A stretch of DNA of 55,807 nucleotides, from IMG/VR virus record IMGVR_UViG_3300030329_001543, positions 1 through 55,807 of that record; one strand, 5' to 3'. The DNA is from a virus. The notes beneath the pieces were generated by a model that did not search any database, was not told the DNA's origin, and saw only the letters and a program-made list of their open reading frames with translations. Both the position numbers and the translations under genes were made by a program. This document shows, in pieces, positions 1-8,272 of the stretch. The first letter of the stretch is position 1. Each line of letters opens with the position of its first letter.

Positions 1-166
1 TGACTCAGATGGAGCGGGTGACCAAAATGTATTTATTGGGGAATTGGCTGGAGGAACTGGTACTCAAACTGATGCCGCAGATGGTAACACAGGGATAGGC
101 TATAATTCTTTGACTGACCTTACTTCTGGACAACAGAACACAGCTATTGGTGGACACTCGGCTGAT
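1..166. repeat. Left copy of imperfect terminal overlap within fibre gene
   Basis: Bases 1-166 match 55565-55730. The first 76 bases are identical, and a handful of substitutions follow (for example near 77, 85 and 117-121). Both copies are in the same reading frame. Identical terminal repeats would be expected for true redundant ends or clean circular closure, so the differences point to two alleles or to a duplicated gene segment. Confidence 0.85.
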
Positions 167-1714
167 GATATTACTTCTGGTGGGTATAATACGGCAGTTG
201 GGAAATCGTCACTTGCAAGTTTGACTACTGGAAGTAATAATATAGCATTGGGAAGAACATCATTGTCAGCGGCCGCTCACGATGAAAGTGATAATATTTC
301 TATTGGTTCAGCCGCAATGGAGGGAGCAAAACAAGCTGAGTTATCAACTGGTGGAAATACTAGAGAAGTAAAACAAAATGTAGCAATAGGCTCAGGTGCA
401 TTATATGGTGGAACATTAACAGGTGCTAATCATCTTGAGGGAAATATAGCAATCGGACATCAAGCATTGGATGCAACTGGTACAAATGCTCAAACTGGAA
501 CTGTAGCCATTGGACATCAATCTTTGAGTGCGTGTACTTCTGGAAGTGGTAATACAGCAATAGGTTATTTATGTGCAGATGCTGTTACTACAGGAAATCA
601 TAATACAGCAATCGGATACGAATCTCTTTCTACTGCAACGGTTACTGCTGGTCAAGATGAACATACAGCAGTTGGTTATCAAGCATTAAAAGATTGTAGT
701 GGAGATAGAAACACAGCAATAGGTACAGGCGCGATGAGTGCAGTAGATAATAGTGATTTTTGTGTTGCTGTTGGATATAACGCACTTGTGACTGCTGGAA
801 GCACTGATGACAATATAGATGGAACTACGGCTGTGGGGTATAATGCCCTTACAGCATTAACGTCTGGAACTGCGAATGTAGCTTTGGGCTTTGAAACATT
901 AACGCTGGAAGATGCAGGAGGTGGAAACACTGCCGTTGGATACAGAGCATTAAAAGTTTGTAATAATGATACTGGTGGAAACACAGCAGTAGGTAAAGAT
1001 GGTCTGGTCGCTGTGACATCTGGAAATAATAATACAGCCGTAGGTCTTGGTGCAGGTAGTAATTTAGAATCTGGAACTAATAATGTTTTTATTGGAAGAA
1101 ATTCTCAAGCAAATGGAACAGGAGGAACAAACCAAGTTGTAATAGGTGGAATTGATACAGAAGGAAATGGAAATAATACAGTTACACTTGGTAATCAAGA
1201 TGCAACTGCTGTTTATATGGGTGAAGAAGGTGGTGCAGTTGTTCATGCGGCTGGTTTAAAATTTGATGATGACCAAACTAATAATATAGATGAGGCAAAT
1301 ACCTTAGACGATTACGAAGAAGGCTATTTTACAGGTGCTTTAACTTGTGGTTCAGGCACAGCAACTGTCAATGGAAGTTATGACCAGTTAGCATATACAA
1401 AAATCGGCAGAATGGTTCATGTTCAAGGTGCATTAGTTATGAGTGCTATAAGTAGTCCTTCAGGAACTTTGGCTGTAAATCTTCCATTTACAAGTGGAAC
1501 ATTAACTGAAGCGGCAGACTTTGTAACAGGAGTTGCTTCTTATACTGGTGTTAATGCTTTGAAATCTGCATCTCTATTGGGAGTGAGAATTGGTCAAGGG
1601 TCTGGTACTGCATCCCTTGTAGAATTTACTACAACTTCAGAAGATGGTTCAGATGCCGCAAATAATATTACAGCATCAACTCAAATATATTTTGGATTCT
1701 CATATATGGTGTAA
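2..1714 (+). CDS. Tail fibre/adhesin, C-terminal part (5-prime end lies at the other window end)
   Basis: The frame is open from base 2 with no start, and it continues the frame that runs off the window at 55807. About 19 repeats of the type NTAIGY.AL (variants NTAVG, NVAIG, NIALG) fill roughly residues 1-390. This is the left-handed beta-roll repeat known from YadA-like adhesin heads and from phage fibres. Residues about 400-570 form a different end domain that starts near DDYEEGYFTG and includes YTKIGRMVHVQG, a type of C-terminal domain common in phage fibres. No intramolecular chaperone peptidase is obvious. The inferred role is a trimeric receptor-binding fibre. The first visible TTG at 44 is not a real start. 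The full gene is about 1258 codons if the ends are joined. Confidence 0.85.
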   Translation, partial: DSDGAGDQNVFIGELAGGTGTQTDAADGNTGIGYNSLTDLTSGQQNTAIGGHSADDITSGGYNTAVGKSSLASLTTGSNNIALGRTSLSAAAHDESDNISIGSAAMEGAKQAELSTGGNTREVKQNVAIGSGALYGGTLTGANHLEGNIAIGHQALDATGTNAQTGTVAIGHQSLSACTSGSGNTAIGYLCADAVTTGNHNTAIGYESLSTATVTAGQDEHTAVGYQALKDCSGDRNTAIGTGAMSAVDNSDFCVAVGYNALVTAGSTDDNIDGTTAVGYNALTALTSGTANVALGFETLTLEDAGGGNTAVGYRALKVCNNDTGGNTAVGKDGLVAVTSGNNNTAVGLGAGSNLESGTNNVFIGRNSQANGTGGTNQVVIGGIDTEGNGNNTVTLGNQDATAVYMGEEGGAVVHAAGLKFDDDQTNNIDEANTLDDYEEGYFTGALTCGSGTATVNGSYDQLAYTKIGRMVHVQGALVMSAISSPSGTLAVNLPFTSGTLTEAADFVTGVASYTGVNALKSASLLGVRIGQGSGTASLVEFTTTSEDGSDAANNITASTQIYFGFSYMV

Positions 1715-1770
1715 TAATAAGATTTTTAATTGGATAATTAAATGGAACAAATAAACCAAAGGAGTCAATA

Positions 1771-2013
1771 GTGGCTTTATCAAAAGTAGAAAAAGATGAT
1801 TACGAAGTAAGAGGTGAGTACAAACATATTAATGTTCGTACAAAAACATCTATTATGGAAGATAATAAAGAACTTTCTTATTCATATCATAGAAAAATAT
1901 TAACACCAGATATGGATGTATCTGGAGAGTCAGCAGAAGTACAGGCTTTAGCTAGTGCTTTGTGGACTGATGAAGTAAAGAAAGCTTACGAAGATAGTAA
2001 GAAAGAAGATTAA
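1771..2013 (+). CDS. Small hypothetical protein, 80 aa
   Basis: GTG start with a good ribosome binding site (AAGGAG, 1760-1765). It is a charged soluble protein containing VRTKTSIMEDNKELSYSYHRKIL and an acidic/basic tail. It sits immediately after the fibre gene and before a run of small genes, all in the same direction. I do not recognise a family. Its position suggests an accessory late protein, possibly fibre- or tail-associated, but no function can be read from it. Confidence 0.7.
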   Translation: MALSKVEKDDYEVRGEYKHINVRTKTSIMEDNKELSYSYHRKILTPDMDVSGESAEVQALASALWTDEVKKAYEDSKKED

Positions 2014-2034
2014 TTAACAAACAAGGAGTCGAAA

Positions 2035-2304
2035 ATGGCTAAAAAAGAAAAAGAAAAGCCAGTCTTGAATCTTGATGGCAAAGAGTATGTTATCGATGAT
2101 ATGACTGATTCACAAAAGGAACTAGCAGGAGAAGTTGCTATGTACCAAAATCATGTAAGTGATGTTCAGAATAAACTAAATACGAATGCTTTCATGCGTC
2201 AGCAATTAGTTGAGTGTGAAAAAGTGTTTGTAGAAAAACATCAGAAAGGCGTAATGGAGCTTAAGAAAGCTTTAGAGACTGAAGAAGTTGAGGCTGAAGC
2301 ATGA
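2035..2304 (+). CDS. Small coiled-coil protein, 89 aa (DUF6447-like)
   Basis: ATG with AAGGAG upstream. It opens with a lysine-rich stretch and an L-DGKEYVIDDM-like beta segment, then a long helix (about residues 28-82) rich in E, K, Q and V that is probably a coiled coil. The plan INGKEY + acidic + helix resembles a small family of unknown function common in marine phages (DUF6447 type); this assignment is from memory of the pattern. Its stop overlaps the next start (ATGA). Confidence 0.7.
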   Translation: MAKKEKEKPVLNLDGKEYVIDDMTDSQKELAGEVAMYQNHVSDVQNKLNTNAFMRQQLVECEKVFVEKHQKGVMELKKALETEEVEAEA

Positions 2305-2432
2305 GAAAATACAAAGCTACATATATAGTGCCATATGGTAAATATGAATCTGATTCACTAATTGGATTAATAGCTGAAGTATTAAAGCATAGATTCTTTC
2401 ATCTTTTAAATCATAGAAAGTGGATGGATTAA
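2301..2432 (+). CDS. Tiny hypothetical protein, 43 aa
   Basis: The ATG overlaps the previous stop (ATGA) and the TAA overlaps the next ATG (TAATG), so translational coupling is likely. The protein begins MRKYKATYIVPYG and ends HRKWMD; it is basic with a helical C-terminal half. No family is recognised. The tight coupling on both sides is the main evidence that it is a gene. Confidence 0.55.
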   Translation: MRKYKATYIVPYGKYESDSLIGLIAEVLKHRFFHLLNHRKWMD

Positions 2433-2722
2433 TGCTTATAAGGAAAAGTTCACAGGGTCATGATTTGAAGTTGTATAGAAATACAACTCCAGGTGCAACT
2501 AGAACAAAGAAGTATCCAGATGGTACAACAGAGGCCCTGGCTTATCCTTCTAGTAAAAAATATTTTCTTGTTTTTAATGGAAATGTTATACAACGTAGTG
2601 ATAATTTTAATACAATTGAACAAGCATATGTTGATAAATGTAAAGATGAACATGGAGGAGGAAGTGGAAGAATGATAATTGGAAAACATAAATTAGTTAA
2701 TGGAGTAATAACAAAATTATGA
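2432..2722 (+). CDS. Small hypothetical protein, 96 aa
   Basis: I chose the ATG at 2432, which overlaps the upstream TAA, over a GTG at 2420 that would sit inside the upstream gene. It is a basic, beta-rich sequence with many Y, K, T and N residues and a glycine stretch (GGGSGR) near the end. No known domain is recognised. It is in the chain of overlapping small genes after the fibre. Confidence 0.65.
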   Translation: MLIRKSSQGHDLKLYRNTTPGATRTKKYPDGTTEALAYPSSKKYFLVFNGNVIQRSDNFNTIEQAYVDKCKDEHGGGSGRMIIGKHKLVNGVITKL

Positions 2723-2943
2723 ATGAAAAACAAATAGTAGTAAGTATTCCAGAATTAACTCATTTAATAAGACATTTAGATTTAATGTATTTACAATTAT
2801 TAAAAAAAGAAGAACCTAAACCAGTTGAGCAGCCTCAACATGAAGGGCAACCTCTTGTAGAAATACTTGGAAAACCTTACATACAAACTAAATCTTGGTA
2901 TAACCCAGGTCAAGGAATTAAACAATCAACAGCGGTGGAATAA
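2719..2943 (+). CDS. Small hypothetical protein, 74 aa
   Basis: The ATG overlaps the previous stop (ATGA) and the stop overlaps the next start (TAATG). The N-terminal half is helical and amphipathic (SIPELTHLIRHLDLMYLQLL). A proline/glutamine-rich linker and a short C-terminal segment with W and Y follow. No family is recognised. Confidence 0.6.
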   Translation: MNEKQIVVSIPELTHLIRHLDLMYLQLLKKEEPKPVEQPQHEGQPLVEILGKPYIQTKSWYNPGQGIKQSTAVE

Positions 2944-3236
2944 TGAAAAATCCTTTAGCAACATTAGTATCATGGCAATATAAAACAGGTCAATTAGATG
3001 GCTGGACTGCTTATCATTTAGCAGCAGGAGCTTTCTTATGTAAAATATTTCAATGGTTAAGTTGGACAGATTTTTGGTGCGTAATGGGAGTATTTATTAT
3101 TGGAGTATTGTGGGAAATATTTGAATGGATTATTGAAGGTGATGAAGAAACCTACGGAACTAAAAAAGCATGGGCATATAACACTATGGCTGATATAGTA
3201 GTAGAAACTGGTATAGCTTGGTGGATGGTGTTATGA
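2943..3236 (+). CDS. Small membrane protein, 97 aa
   Basis: The ATG overlaps the upstream TAA. It is very rich in tryptophan and hydrophobic residues. Residues about 25-65 (from AAGAFLCKIF to WEIFEWII) make one or two membrane helices, and the C-terminus (ETGIAWWMVL) is hydrophobic as well. Its place among other short membrane proteins suggests a lysis or membrane role such as holin-like activity. That is inference; no holin family is recognised. Confidence 0.65.
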   Translation: MKNPLATLVSWQYKTGQLDGWTAYHLAAGAFLCKIFQWLSWTDFWCVMGVFIIGVLWEIFEWIIEGDEETYGTKKAWAYNTMADIVVETGIAWWMVL

Positions 3237-3409
3237 ATAAAACAATTAAAACATTAAAGAATGGAGATTTTAAAGTTGTTAGTACGAGTTACGGCATTCC
3301 TGTTAATTATATCAGGGATACCAAGTTGCAGTCAGGGGTGGATAGTAGGAAACATTCCTCTAACGCCACAAGATACACTTACAAACACAGTATTTACAGA
3401 GATAATTGA
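3233..3409 (+). CDS. Doubtful alternative ORF, 58 aa, overlapping the lipoprotein gene
   Basis: An ATG at 3233 overlaps the upstream stop (ATGA), the usual coupling in this cluster, and leads to a 58-aa basic soluble ORF. It overlaps the 3261-3506 ORF in another frame for most of its length. The 3261 frame encodes a convincing signal peptide, so this frame may be spurious or a translated lead-in that couples expression of the overlapping gene. Confidence 0.3.
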   Translation: MNKTIKTLKNGDFKVVSTSYGIPVNYIRDTKLQSGVDSRKHSSNATRYTYKHSIYRDN

Positions 3410-3506
3410 TGCTGATAGCATTACACATTGGTATCATGGTAGTATCTCTAATCATACTAATTGGTGTTACTTACACAATGATTGGGAAAAAGTCGAGGTA
3501 AAGTGA
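3261..3506 (+). CDS. Probable small lipoprotein / outer spanin candidate, 81 aa
   Basis: The N-terminus is a classic signal peptide: short charged start, hydrophobic core LLVRVTAFLLIISG, then IPSC, which fits a lipobox with Cys at residue about 23. The mature part is about 58 residues, polar and threonine-rich. The TGA overlaps the next GTG (GTGA). A short lipoprotein next to a membrane-anchored coiled-coil protein is how outer and inner spanins are usually found, although here the lipoprotein comes first. Start choice is uncertain because the ribosome binding site is weak. Confidence 0.5.
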   Translation: MEILKLLVRVTAFLLIISGIPSCSQGWIVGNIPLTPQDTLTNTVFTEIIDADSITHWYHGSISNHTNWCYLHNDWEKVEVK

Positions 3507-3829
3507 GTGCGAAACCAGATACCGCTAGAAGTTATAGGACTACTATTCTTGACGATAACGCCATTGTTAGCATTAACCTTAAGTGGCTTGGTCAAATTGC
3601 AGTTCTTATCGGAATGTTGGTATATGGTTATTGGCAAATTGAAACAAGGATACGAAACCTTGAAGATAAAGTTATTATTGCGGATGAACAAATTGGGAGC
3701 CTTCTTGATAAGCATATCTTGGAAGAACGGGTTGAAAGAGAAGAATTGGCACAAAAGGTAGCTTTTTATGAAAAAGAATTTAATATTAATCCATTAAGTT
3801 GGGGTAAAAAGAAACGAGGTAAAAAATAA
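3503..3829 (+). CDS. Membrane-anchored coiled-coil protein, 108 aa (inner-spanin-like)
   Basis: The GTG at 3503 has GAGGTA just upstream and overlaps the previous TGA. A TTG at 3482 is the alternative. A polar N-terminus is followed by one membrane helix (LGQIAVLIGMLVYGYW) and then a long charged helix (IETRIRNLEDKV ... ELAQKVAFYEKEF) and a very basic tail. A single N-terminal anchor with a coiled coil fits an inner spanin or a membrane-bound structural helper. No specific family is recognised. Confidence 0.6.
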   Translation: MSAKPDTARSYRTTILDDNAIVSINLKWLGQIAVLIGMLVYGYWQIETRIRNLEDKVIIADEQIGSLLDKHILEERVEREELAQKVAFYEKEFNINPLSWGKKKRGKK

Positions 3830-4146
3830 TGGATTTTATGGCTTTGTATGGTGAAGCAGGAATGATAGGCGTTGTTGGAGCAATGTTTGTATATTTAGTA
3901 GTATCATTAAGCAATAAATCAGCAAAACAGCAAGAAACATTAGAAAATTTAAAAGTAGAAAATAAAGGTCAAAGTGAAACTTTAGAAAACATGGAAGGTA
4001 TGATTATAAAATTAATTGGTAGATGGAATCAATCTGATGATAAATTAGATAGAAAATTTGATGCTATTACTAAAGAAATAAATGATTTGGATAATCAAGT
4101 ATCTGAATTAAAAGGCTCTATGAGTAGAATAAATGGAAGACATTAA
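3829..4146 (+). CDS. Membrane-anchored coiled-coil protein, 105 aa (holin/spanin-like)
   Basis: The ATG overlaps the upstream TAA. One membrane helix lies at residues about 9-28 (AGMIGVVGAMFVYLVVSL), followed by a long coiled coil to the end (NKSAKQQETLENLKVEN and DNQVSELKGSMSRI). The layout of one anchor plus coiled coil repeats that of the gene before it, so the two could be partners. A lysis role is inferred from context. Confidence 0.6.
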   Translation: MDFMALYGEAGMIGVVGAMFVYLVVSLSNKSAKQQETLENLKVENKGQSETLENMEGMIIKLIGRWNQSDDKLDRKFDAITKEINDLDNQVSELKGSMSRINGRH

Positions 4147-4292
4147 TGGATAGTTTAAAAGTAACAGGAATAAGTACAGGTTTAGGAATGGTATATTGGA
4201 CAGATATTATATCAGGCGTATTAATGTGCATTATGTTTGCAATACAAATTTATTATTTATATTTAAAAACAAAAAAGATAAAGGAAAGTTAA
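4146..4292 (+). CDS. Single-helix membrane protein, 48 aa (holin candidate)
   Basis: The ATG overlaps the previous TAA; an ATG follows one base after this stop. The central stretch (WTDIISGVLMCIMFAIQIYYLYL) is one membrane helix followed by a lysine-rich tail (KTKKIKES), the shape of many very small phage holins. No motif proves it. It is the best holin candidate in the window. Confidence 0.5.
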   Translation: MDSLKVTGISTGLGMVYWTDIISGVLMCIMFAIQIYYLYLKTKKIKES

Positions 4293-4520
4293 ATGGATAT
4301 AAAATCAATGCTAGTAAAGTTAGCTGAAGAGCAAGCTGAAAAAATGCAAGAAGAAGCAATGAATCATTTAGGTTCAGATGAAATGGCAGAAAAAATTGCT
4401 ACTGCTATTAACAAAAGAATAGACATCCCGTTTGTAAGTGAAGATAAAGAACAGATATTTTTTGAAAAAGTTGTTGATGTAGTTACGGATGTTTTAGAAG
4501 GTGTGTTTAAAGGTAAGTGA
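4293..4520 (+). CDS. Small helical protein, 75 aa
   Basis: ATG directly after the upstream stop; its TGA overlaps the next ATG. Mostly helical and acidic (KLAEEQAEKMQEEAMNHL, then EKVVDVVTDVLEGVF). Soluble, no cysteines. No family recognised. Confidence 0.6.
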   Translation: MDIKSMLVKLAEEQAEKMQEEAMNHLGSDEMAEKIATAINKRIDIPFVSEDKEQIFFEKVVDVVTDVLEGVFKGK

Positions 4521-4663
4521 TGCCAGAATCTAAAAAGAAAAAAGAAGTAAAAGAAGAAACTATATCTATAAAAGATTTAGAAAAGTTTGTTGCTTATTTA
4601 CTTGATGAGAATAAAACTATGAAACAACGATTGGATAAAATCGCTACAAGATTAGGAATATAA
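4520..4663 (+). CDS. Tiny charged protein, 47 aa
   Basis: The ATG overlaps the previous TGA (TGATG). A lysine/glutamate-rich head (MPESKKKKEVKEE) is followed by an amphipathic helix ending DKIATRLGI. The helical part could dimerise. Function unknown; gene status rests on overlap with its neighbour. Confidence 0.5.
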   Translation: MPESKKKKEVKEETISIKDLEKFVAYLLDENKTMKQRLDKIATRLGI

Positions 4664-4664
4664 T

Positions 4665-4778
4665 ATGCCAGCTAAAAAACGATATAAAAAAGAATCAAAA
4701 GCAGCTTATAAAAAAAGAATGAGCAAAACTGGTTCCGCTAGAAAAAAAGCAAATAAAGCAGCTAAAAGAAAATATTAA
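4665..4778 (+). CDS. Very basic 37-aa protein (possible DNA-binding/condensing peptide)
   Basis: Begins one base after the previous stop. More than 40 percent of residues are Lys or Arg, with the rest mainly Ala, Ser and Tyr (AAYKKRMSKTGSARKKANK). The composition resembles histone H1-like tails and small basic virion peptides. It lies just before the large tail and internal-protein genes, so it could be a virion peptide or neutralise packaged DNA. This is inference from composition only. Confidence 0.5.
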   Translation: MPAKKRYKKESKAAYKKRMSKTGSARKKANKAAKRKY

Positions 4779-4786
4779 ATAATGAT

Positions 4787-7609
4787 ATGCCTAAAAGATA
4801 TAAAGTATATCGAGATTTTTCTGGAGGTATAAATACTAAAACAGACCCTAAATTATTAAAAGATAATGAACTTGTAAATGCCGCTGGTGTAGTTGTAGAT
4901 AAAAGAGGTAAAATTAGAACAGTCTCTCCAACACAAGCATCTGCAACTGGTACAAAAATGGGTGGTGCATTATCTGATATGGATGCCAATATGTTAAAAG
5001 TGGCAAGAGGTCTTTTTACTTTTAAATCTGATTATTCATTTAGTGATACAGATAATACATTTTCTCATAGAGAAAGTGAATATATTATAATGGCTAGTAA
5101 ATCTGATGCAAAATTTAGCATATATGGATATAATGACGCAGCAGACCAAGATGACCATATGTTACAAGTAGACCCTTCAGGTCTTGATTTAGGAAGTGGT
5201 GTATTGTTTGCTGTGTATTATTATGCTGAAGGAGCAGTTAGACTTGGTTGTTCTAATTTTAGTCATTCAAGTAACACACCTAGATGGTTTGGAAGAATTG
5301 GGGATGAAAATAAAAAGAAATTACTTGGGGCTGAATTAGATAGAAAATGGTTATGTATAAAAAATAATTTAGAAACACCAACAGTTGGGTTTGTAGCTCC
5401 TAAATTAAGTGGAACTGCATCTGGGGATACAACTACTCTTACATTAACAGCTGGGGTTTCTTCAAGTGGAGACATAACTGCGTTTTCTGATAGTGGGACT
5501 GGAGATGGTAGAACAAGAGTAACTGATGCAAGCCATGGATTGGCGGTTGGAGATGAAATAACAATTCATAGTAGCGGGCCTGGAATTAATGGGACTTGGG
5601 AAGTATTATATGTTTCAGATTCTAATAATTTTGATGTTGGAGTATCATTTATCAGCGAATGGGAAGCAGGAGGATGGACAAAAGCAGCTATATCAGATAA
5701 TTTTCAAGGATGGAGTACGGCAATTTCAGCAGCTGCTAGTGACGATAGGCATTTAGTAGCATATGATGTATCTGCTGATGCCACGTGGAAAATAACTGCT
5801 GTTTCAGGTCAAAGCTTAACAACAACTACAAATGCCACAGCTAGTTGGAATGGAAGAACTTTTGATATTTATCCTTACCCTGGCGATGGTATTTTATTAG
5901 AAGCTTATCAAAGTCAAAGTTCTAATGAAGGTGATTGGGAAGAAGGTGAATATGAATTTGCGCAAAGTTTTGTATATGAAGGAAATCAAGAATCTAAAAT
6001 TCTTAAACTTGAGGGAAATAATATTCAAATTGACCATAATCAAGTTTTATATGCAAGAGTTCATGTTTCTGGTATAAGTGATGTAGGAGAAAATGAAAGT
6101 GCAATTAATCAAAGATTAATAGGAGGTCGTGTATATACTAGAAAATCTGGTACAAATAACTTTTGGTCTTTATTAATAGATATGGATTTTAGAGTTCATA
6201 ATGATTTAACTGGTGGAGGAACTAGAATTTCTACTATTGATGATTATGATGCATGGTCTAGTGTTGAGGATGCTGGAACTAATGGTGAAAATTTTGAAGA
6301 TTTTACTGACACAAATTTTGAAGGATTTAAAAGTAAACAATACACAATAAAAAGATTAAGTATAGAAAGCTATGAAAATATTAATGGATTTAGTCCTAGT
6401 GAATATGCTATTTCATTTGCTCAAGACAATGTAGCTGGGTATGGATATACAGCAGCTGTAGTAGCTGGTCAAAGAGTGTTTGTTGCTAATGTTAGATATA
6501 TAAATCCAGATACAGGTGTTGTTTCTATAATGGGAGATGCTATATTTTACACACCTATAGGAAAATTTGATACATTTCCATCTTCATATAAATTAAATAT
6601 AGCTGGTAATGATGGAGATGAATTTACTTCTCTTAGATATTCTAATGGAATTTTATTAGCATTTAAAAGAAATTCATTATTTTTAATTGATATTTCAAAT
6701 CCTAATGAAGCTGCTTGGAGGTTGTTAGGTAAACATGATTCTATGGGAGTCGAAGGTGATTGGTCTGTTTCTGAAACAGATATGGGAGTTGTTTGGGCTA
6801 ATAAACATGGTTTATTTATGTATTCTGGAGGAAAACCAATTAATTTAAGTAAAGAAAAACTTAGTTATGATGATTGGCACTCTTTTATTGATAACGATGA
6901 ATCTGGGCCTCTTGTTGGATGGGATAATAGTTGTAATAAAATATTAATTGTAAATGATGCAAGAGAAGCTACAAAAGCAAGAATTTTTGATTTAGATACA
7001 AGAATATGGACTAAAGGATACGATTTAACAAGTTCTTCAGGTTGGGGAGGGATGCCAGCTGGAAGTAATAATTCAATTTCTAATATGATTACATTCACTG
7101 GGAATGAAATTCAAGACACTACTAATAATGACATGAATCCAAATGGAGGTCTTATATTTTATGGTGATGATGCAACCAATCTTAATTCTGGAACTTCTAC
7201 TGATTTATATCAATTATCTTTAGCTAATACAAGCGCTTCTGCTTTTGCAATTACTACAAAAGATGATGATTTTGGATTACCTAATGTTTTTAAAAAAGTG
7301 TATGCATTAGATATAGAATATATAACTGATAATAGTAGTCCAGCTATTGATGTAAAATATGAAATTAATGGAGATGATGTTCCTAATGGAAGTTCTACTG
7401 CATTAAGTAGTAATGTAACTTTAGGAGGTAGTGCTGATAAAGATAATGTAAATATAAAAAAATTAACATTTACAACTCCTGTTAAATGTAGAAGTATTTC
7501 TTTTAGAATAAGTTCATATAGTACAACTACTTTTTATTTTGAAATTGTAAGTATAGCGATAAGATATAGGCCTCTTCAGTCTTCTGCAATTGCTACGGAG
7601 CATGATTAA
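4787..7609 (+). CDS. Large tail protein, 940 aa (tail nozzle / stabilisation-like)
   Basis: The N-terminus YRDFSGGINTKTDPKLLKDN is a pattern I know from podovirus tail proteins annotated as stabilisation or tail-nozzle proteins, typically DFSGGLNT..DP..I.DNE. The rest is beta-rich, low in Cys and full of aromatic and Gly/Asn/Ser residues, consistent with a beta-propeller-like body with inserted beta domains (for example around residues 205-300). The stop overlaps the next ATG. Inferred role: distal part of the short tail, through which DNA and internal proteins leave. Confidence 0.7.
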   Translation: MPKRYKVYRDFSGGINTKTDPKLLKDNELVNAAGVVVDKRGKIRTVSPTQASATGTKMGGALSDMDANMLKVARGLFTFKSDYSFSDTDNTFSHRESEYIIMASKSDAKFSIYGYNDAADQDDHMLQVDPSGLDLGSGVLFAVYYYAEGAVRLGCSNFSHSSNTPRWFGRIGDENKKKLLGAELDRKWLCIKNNLETPTVGFVAPKLSGTASGDTTTLTLTAGVSSSGDITAFSDSGTGDGRTRVTDASHGLAVGDEITIHSSGPGINGTWEVLYVSDSNNFDVGVSFISEWEAGGWTKAAISDNFQGWSTAISAAASDDRHLVAYDVSADATWKITAVSGQSLTTTTNATASWNGRTFDIYPYPGDGILLEAYQSQSSNEGDWEEGEYEFAQSFVYEGNQESKILKLEGNNIQIDHNQVLYARVHVSGISDVGENESAINQRLIGGRVYTRKSGTNNFWSLLIDMDFRVHNDLTGGGTRISTIDDYDAWSSVEDAGTNGENFEDFTDTNFEGFKSKQYTIKRLSIESYENINGFSPSEYAISFAQDNVAGYGYTAAVVAGQRVFVANVRYINPDTGVVSIMGDAIFYTPIGKFDTFPSSYKLNIAGNDGDEFTSLRYSNGILLAFKRNSLFLIDISNPNEAAWRLLGKHDSMGVEGDWSVSETDMGVVWANKHGLFMYSGGKPINLSKEKLSYDDWHSFIDNDESGPLVGWDNSCNKILIVNDAREATKARIFDLDTRIWTKGYDLTSSSGWGGMPAGSNNSISNMITFTGNEIQDTTNNDMNPNGGLIFYGDDATNLNSGTSTDLYQLSLANTSASAFAITTKDDDFGLPNVFKKVYALDIEYITDNSSPAIDVKYEINGDDVPNGSSTALSSNVTLGGSADKDNVNIKKLTFTTPVKCRSISFRISSYSTTTFYFEIVSIAIRYRPLQSSAIATEHD

Positions 7610-8223
7610 TGTCTGGTAAATTAGAAAATATTCTTCAAAATTCTCCAGCGCAACATAAAAGTATGAAAAATGGAGATATGGTTACAGAAGCTATTGGAGA
7701 TAATATTACTACATATTTAAAGCATAATAATGCTTTATATAAATTAAAATGGGAAAAATTTGAAAAACCAGAAAATAAAAATCCTTCTTCTGAAATAAAG
7801 AGCAAAAATTATAAAGCTGGATTACAAGGATATAAAATACAAGAAAATGGGGATGCTGATTTAGGAGCAGTGACTTCAAATTCAATTAATAATCTTAAAT
7901 GGAAATTTTTTCAAGGAACATCTGAGATTAAACAAAGATTTGTAACAATACCTCATGGAATTAGCAGAGCAATGAAAAAAATTGTATGCGTTAGTGTTAA
8001 TATACAATCAGATACATCCCCTAATGCTTCTTCTGGGTCTATTCCAACTAGTTCGTTTTTAGCAGGAGCTGGGAATATACAAGATGAAAATGATGAAGAT
8101 AGGGAATTTCAAACTTTATATGATGATACCAACATTTATATATTTACAGACAGTACAGCTGATGATGTAGCTGAAAATCAATATACTTGTGTTGTTTTTT
8201 ATACTGATTACGAGCTTTATTAA
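7609..8223 (+). CDS. Structural/tail protein, 204 aa
   Basis: The ATG overlaps the upstream TAA. The first 90 residues are polar and lysine-rich; the C-terminal 115 residues are a compact beta-rich domain (from SNSINNLKWKFFQGT to FYTDYELY) like the end domains of phage fibres or capsid-attached proteins. It lies between the big tail protein and internal-virion genes, so it is probably a tail accessory or short fibre. No named family is recognised. Confidence 0.6.
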   Translation: MSGKLENILQNSPAQHKSMKNGDMVTEAIGDNITTYLKHNNALYKLKWEKFEKPENKNPSSEIKSKNYKAGLQGYKIQENGDADLGAVTSNSINNLKWKFFQGTSEIKQRFVTIPHGISRAMKKIVCVSVNIQSDTSPNASSGSIPTSSFLAGAGNIQDENDEDREFQTLYDDTNIYIFTDSTADDVAENQYTCVVFYTDYELY

Positions 8224-8272
8224 TTGAAAAAAATGTTATTATTTATTAAATTAATCCAGAATTGGAGTTTAT

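Noticed and set aside
679-984. Minus-strand ORF of 101 aa inside the fibre gene
   Set aside because: It is the antisense shadow of the repeats, with no ribosome site and repeat-driven composition.
2450-2733. Three overlapping ORFs on both strands over the 96-aa gene
   Set aside because: Only the 2432-2722 frame is coupled to its neighbours; the others are low-complexity shadows.
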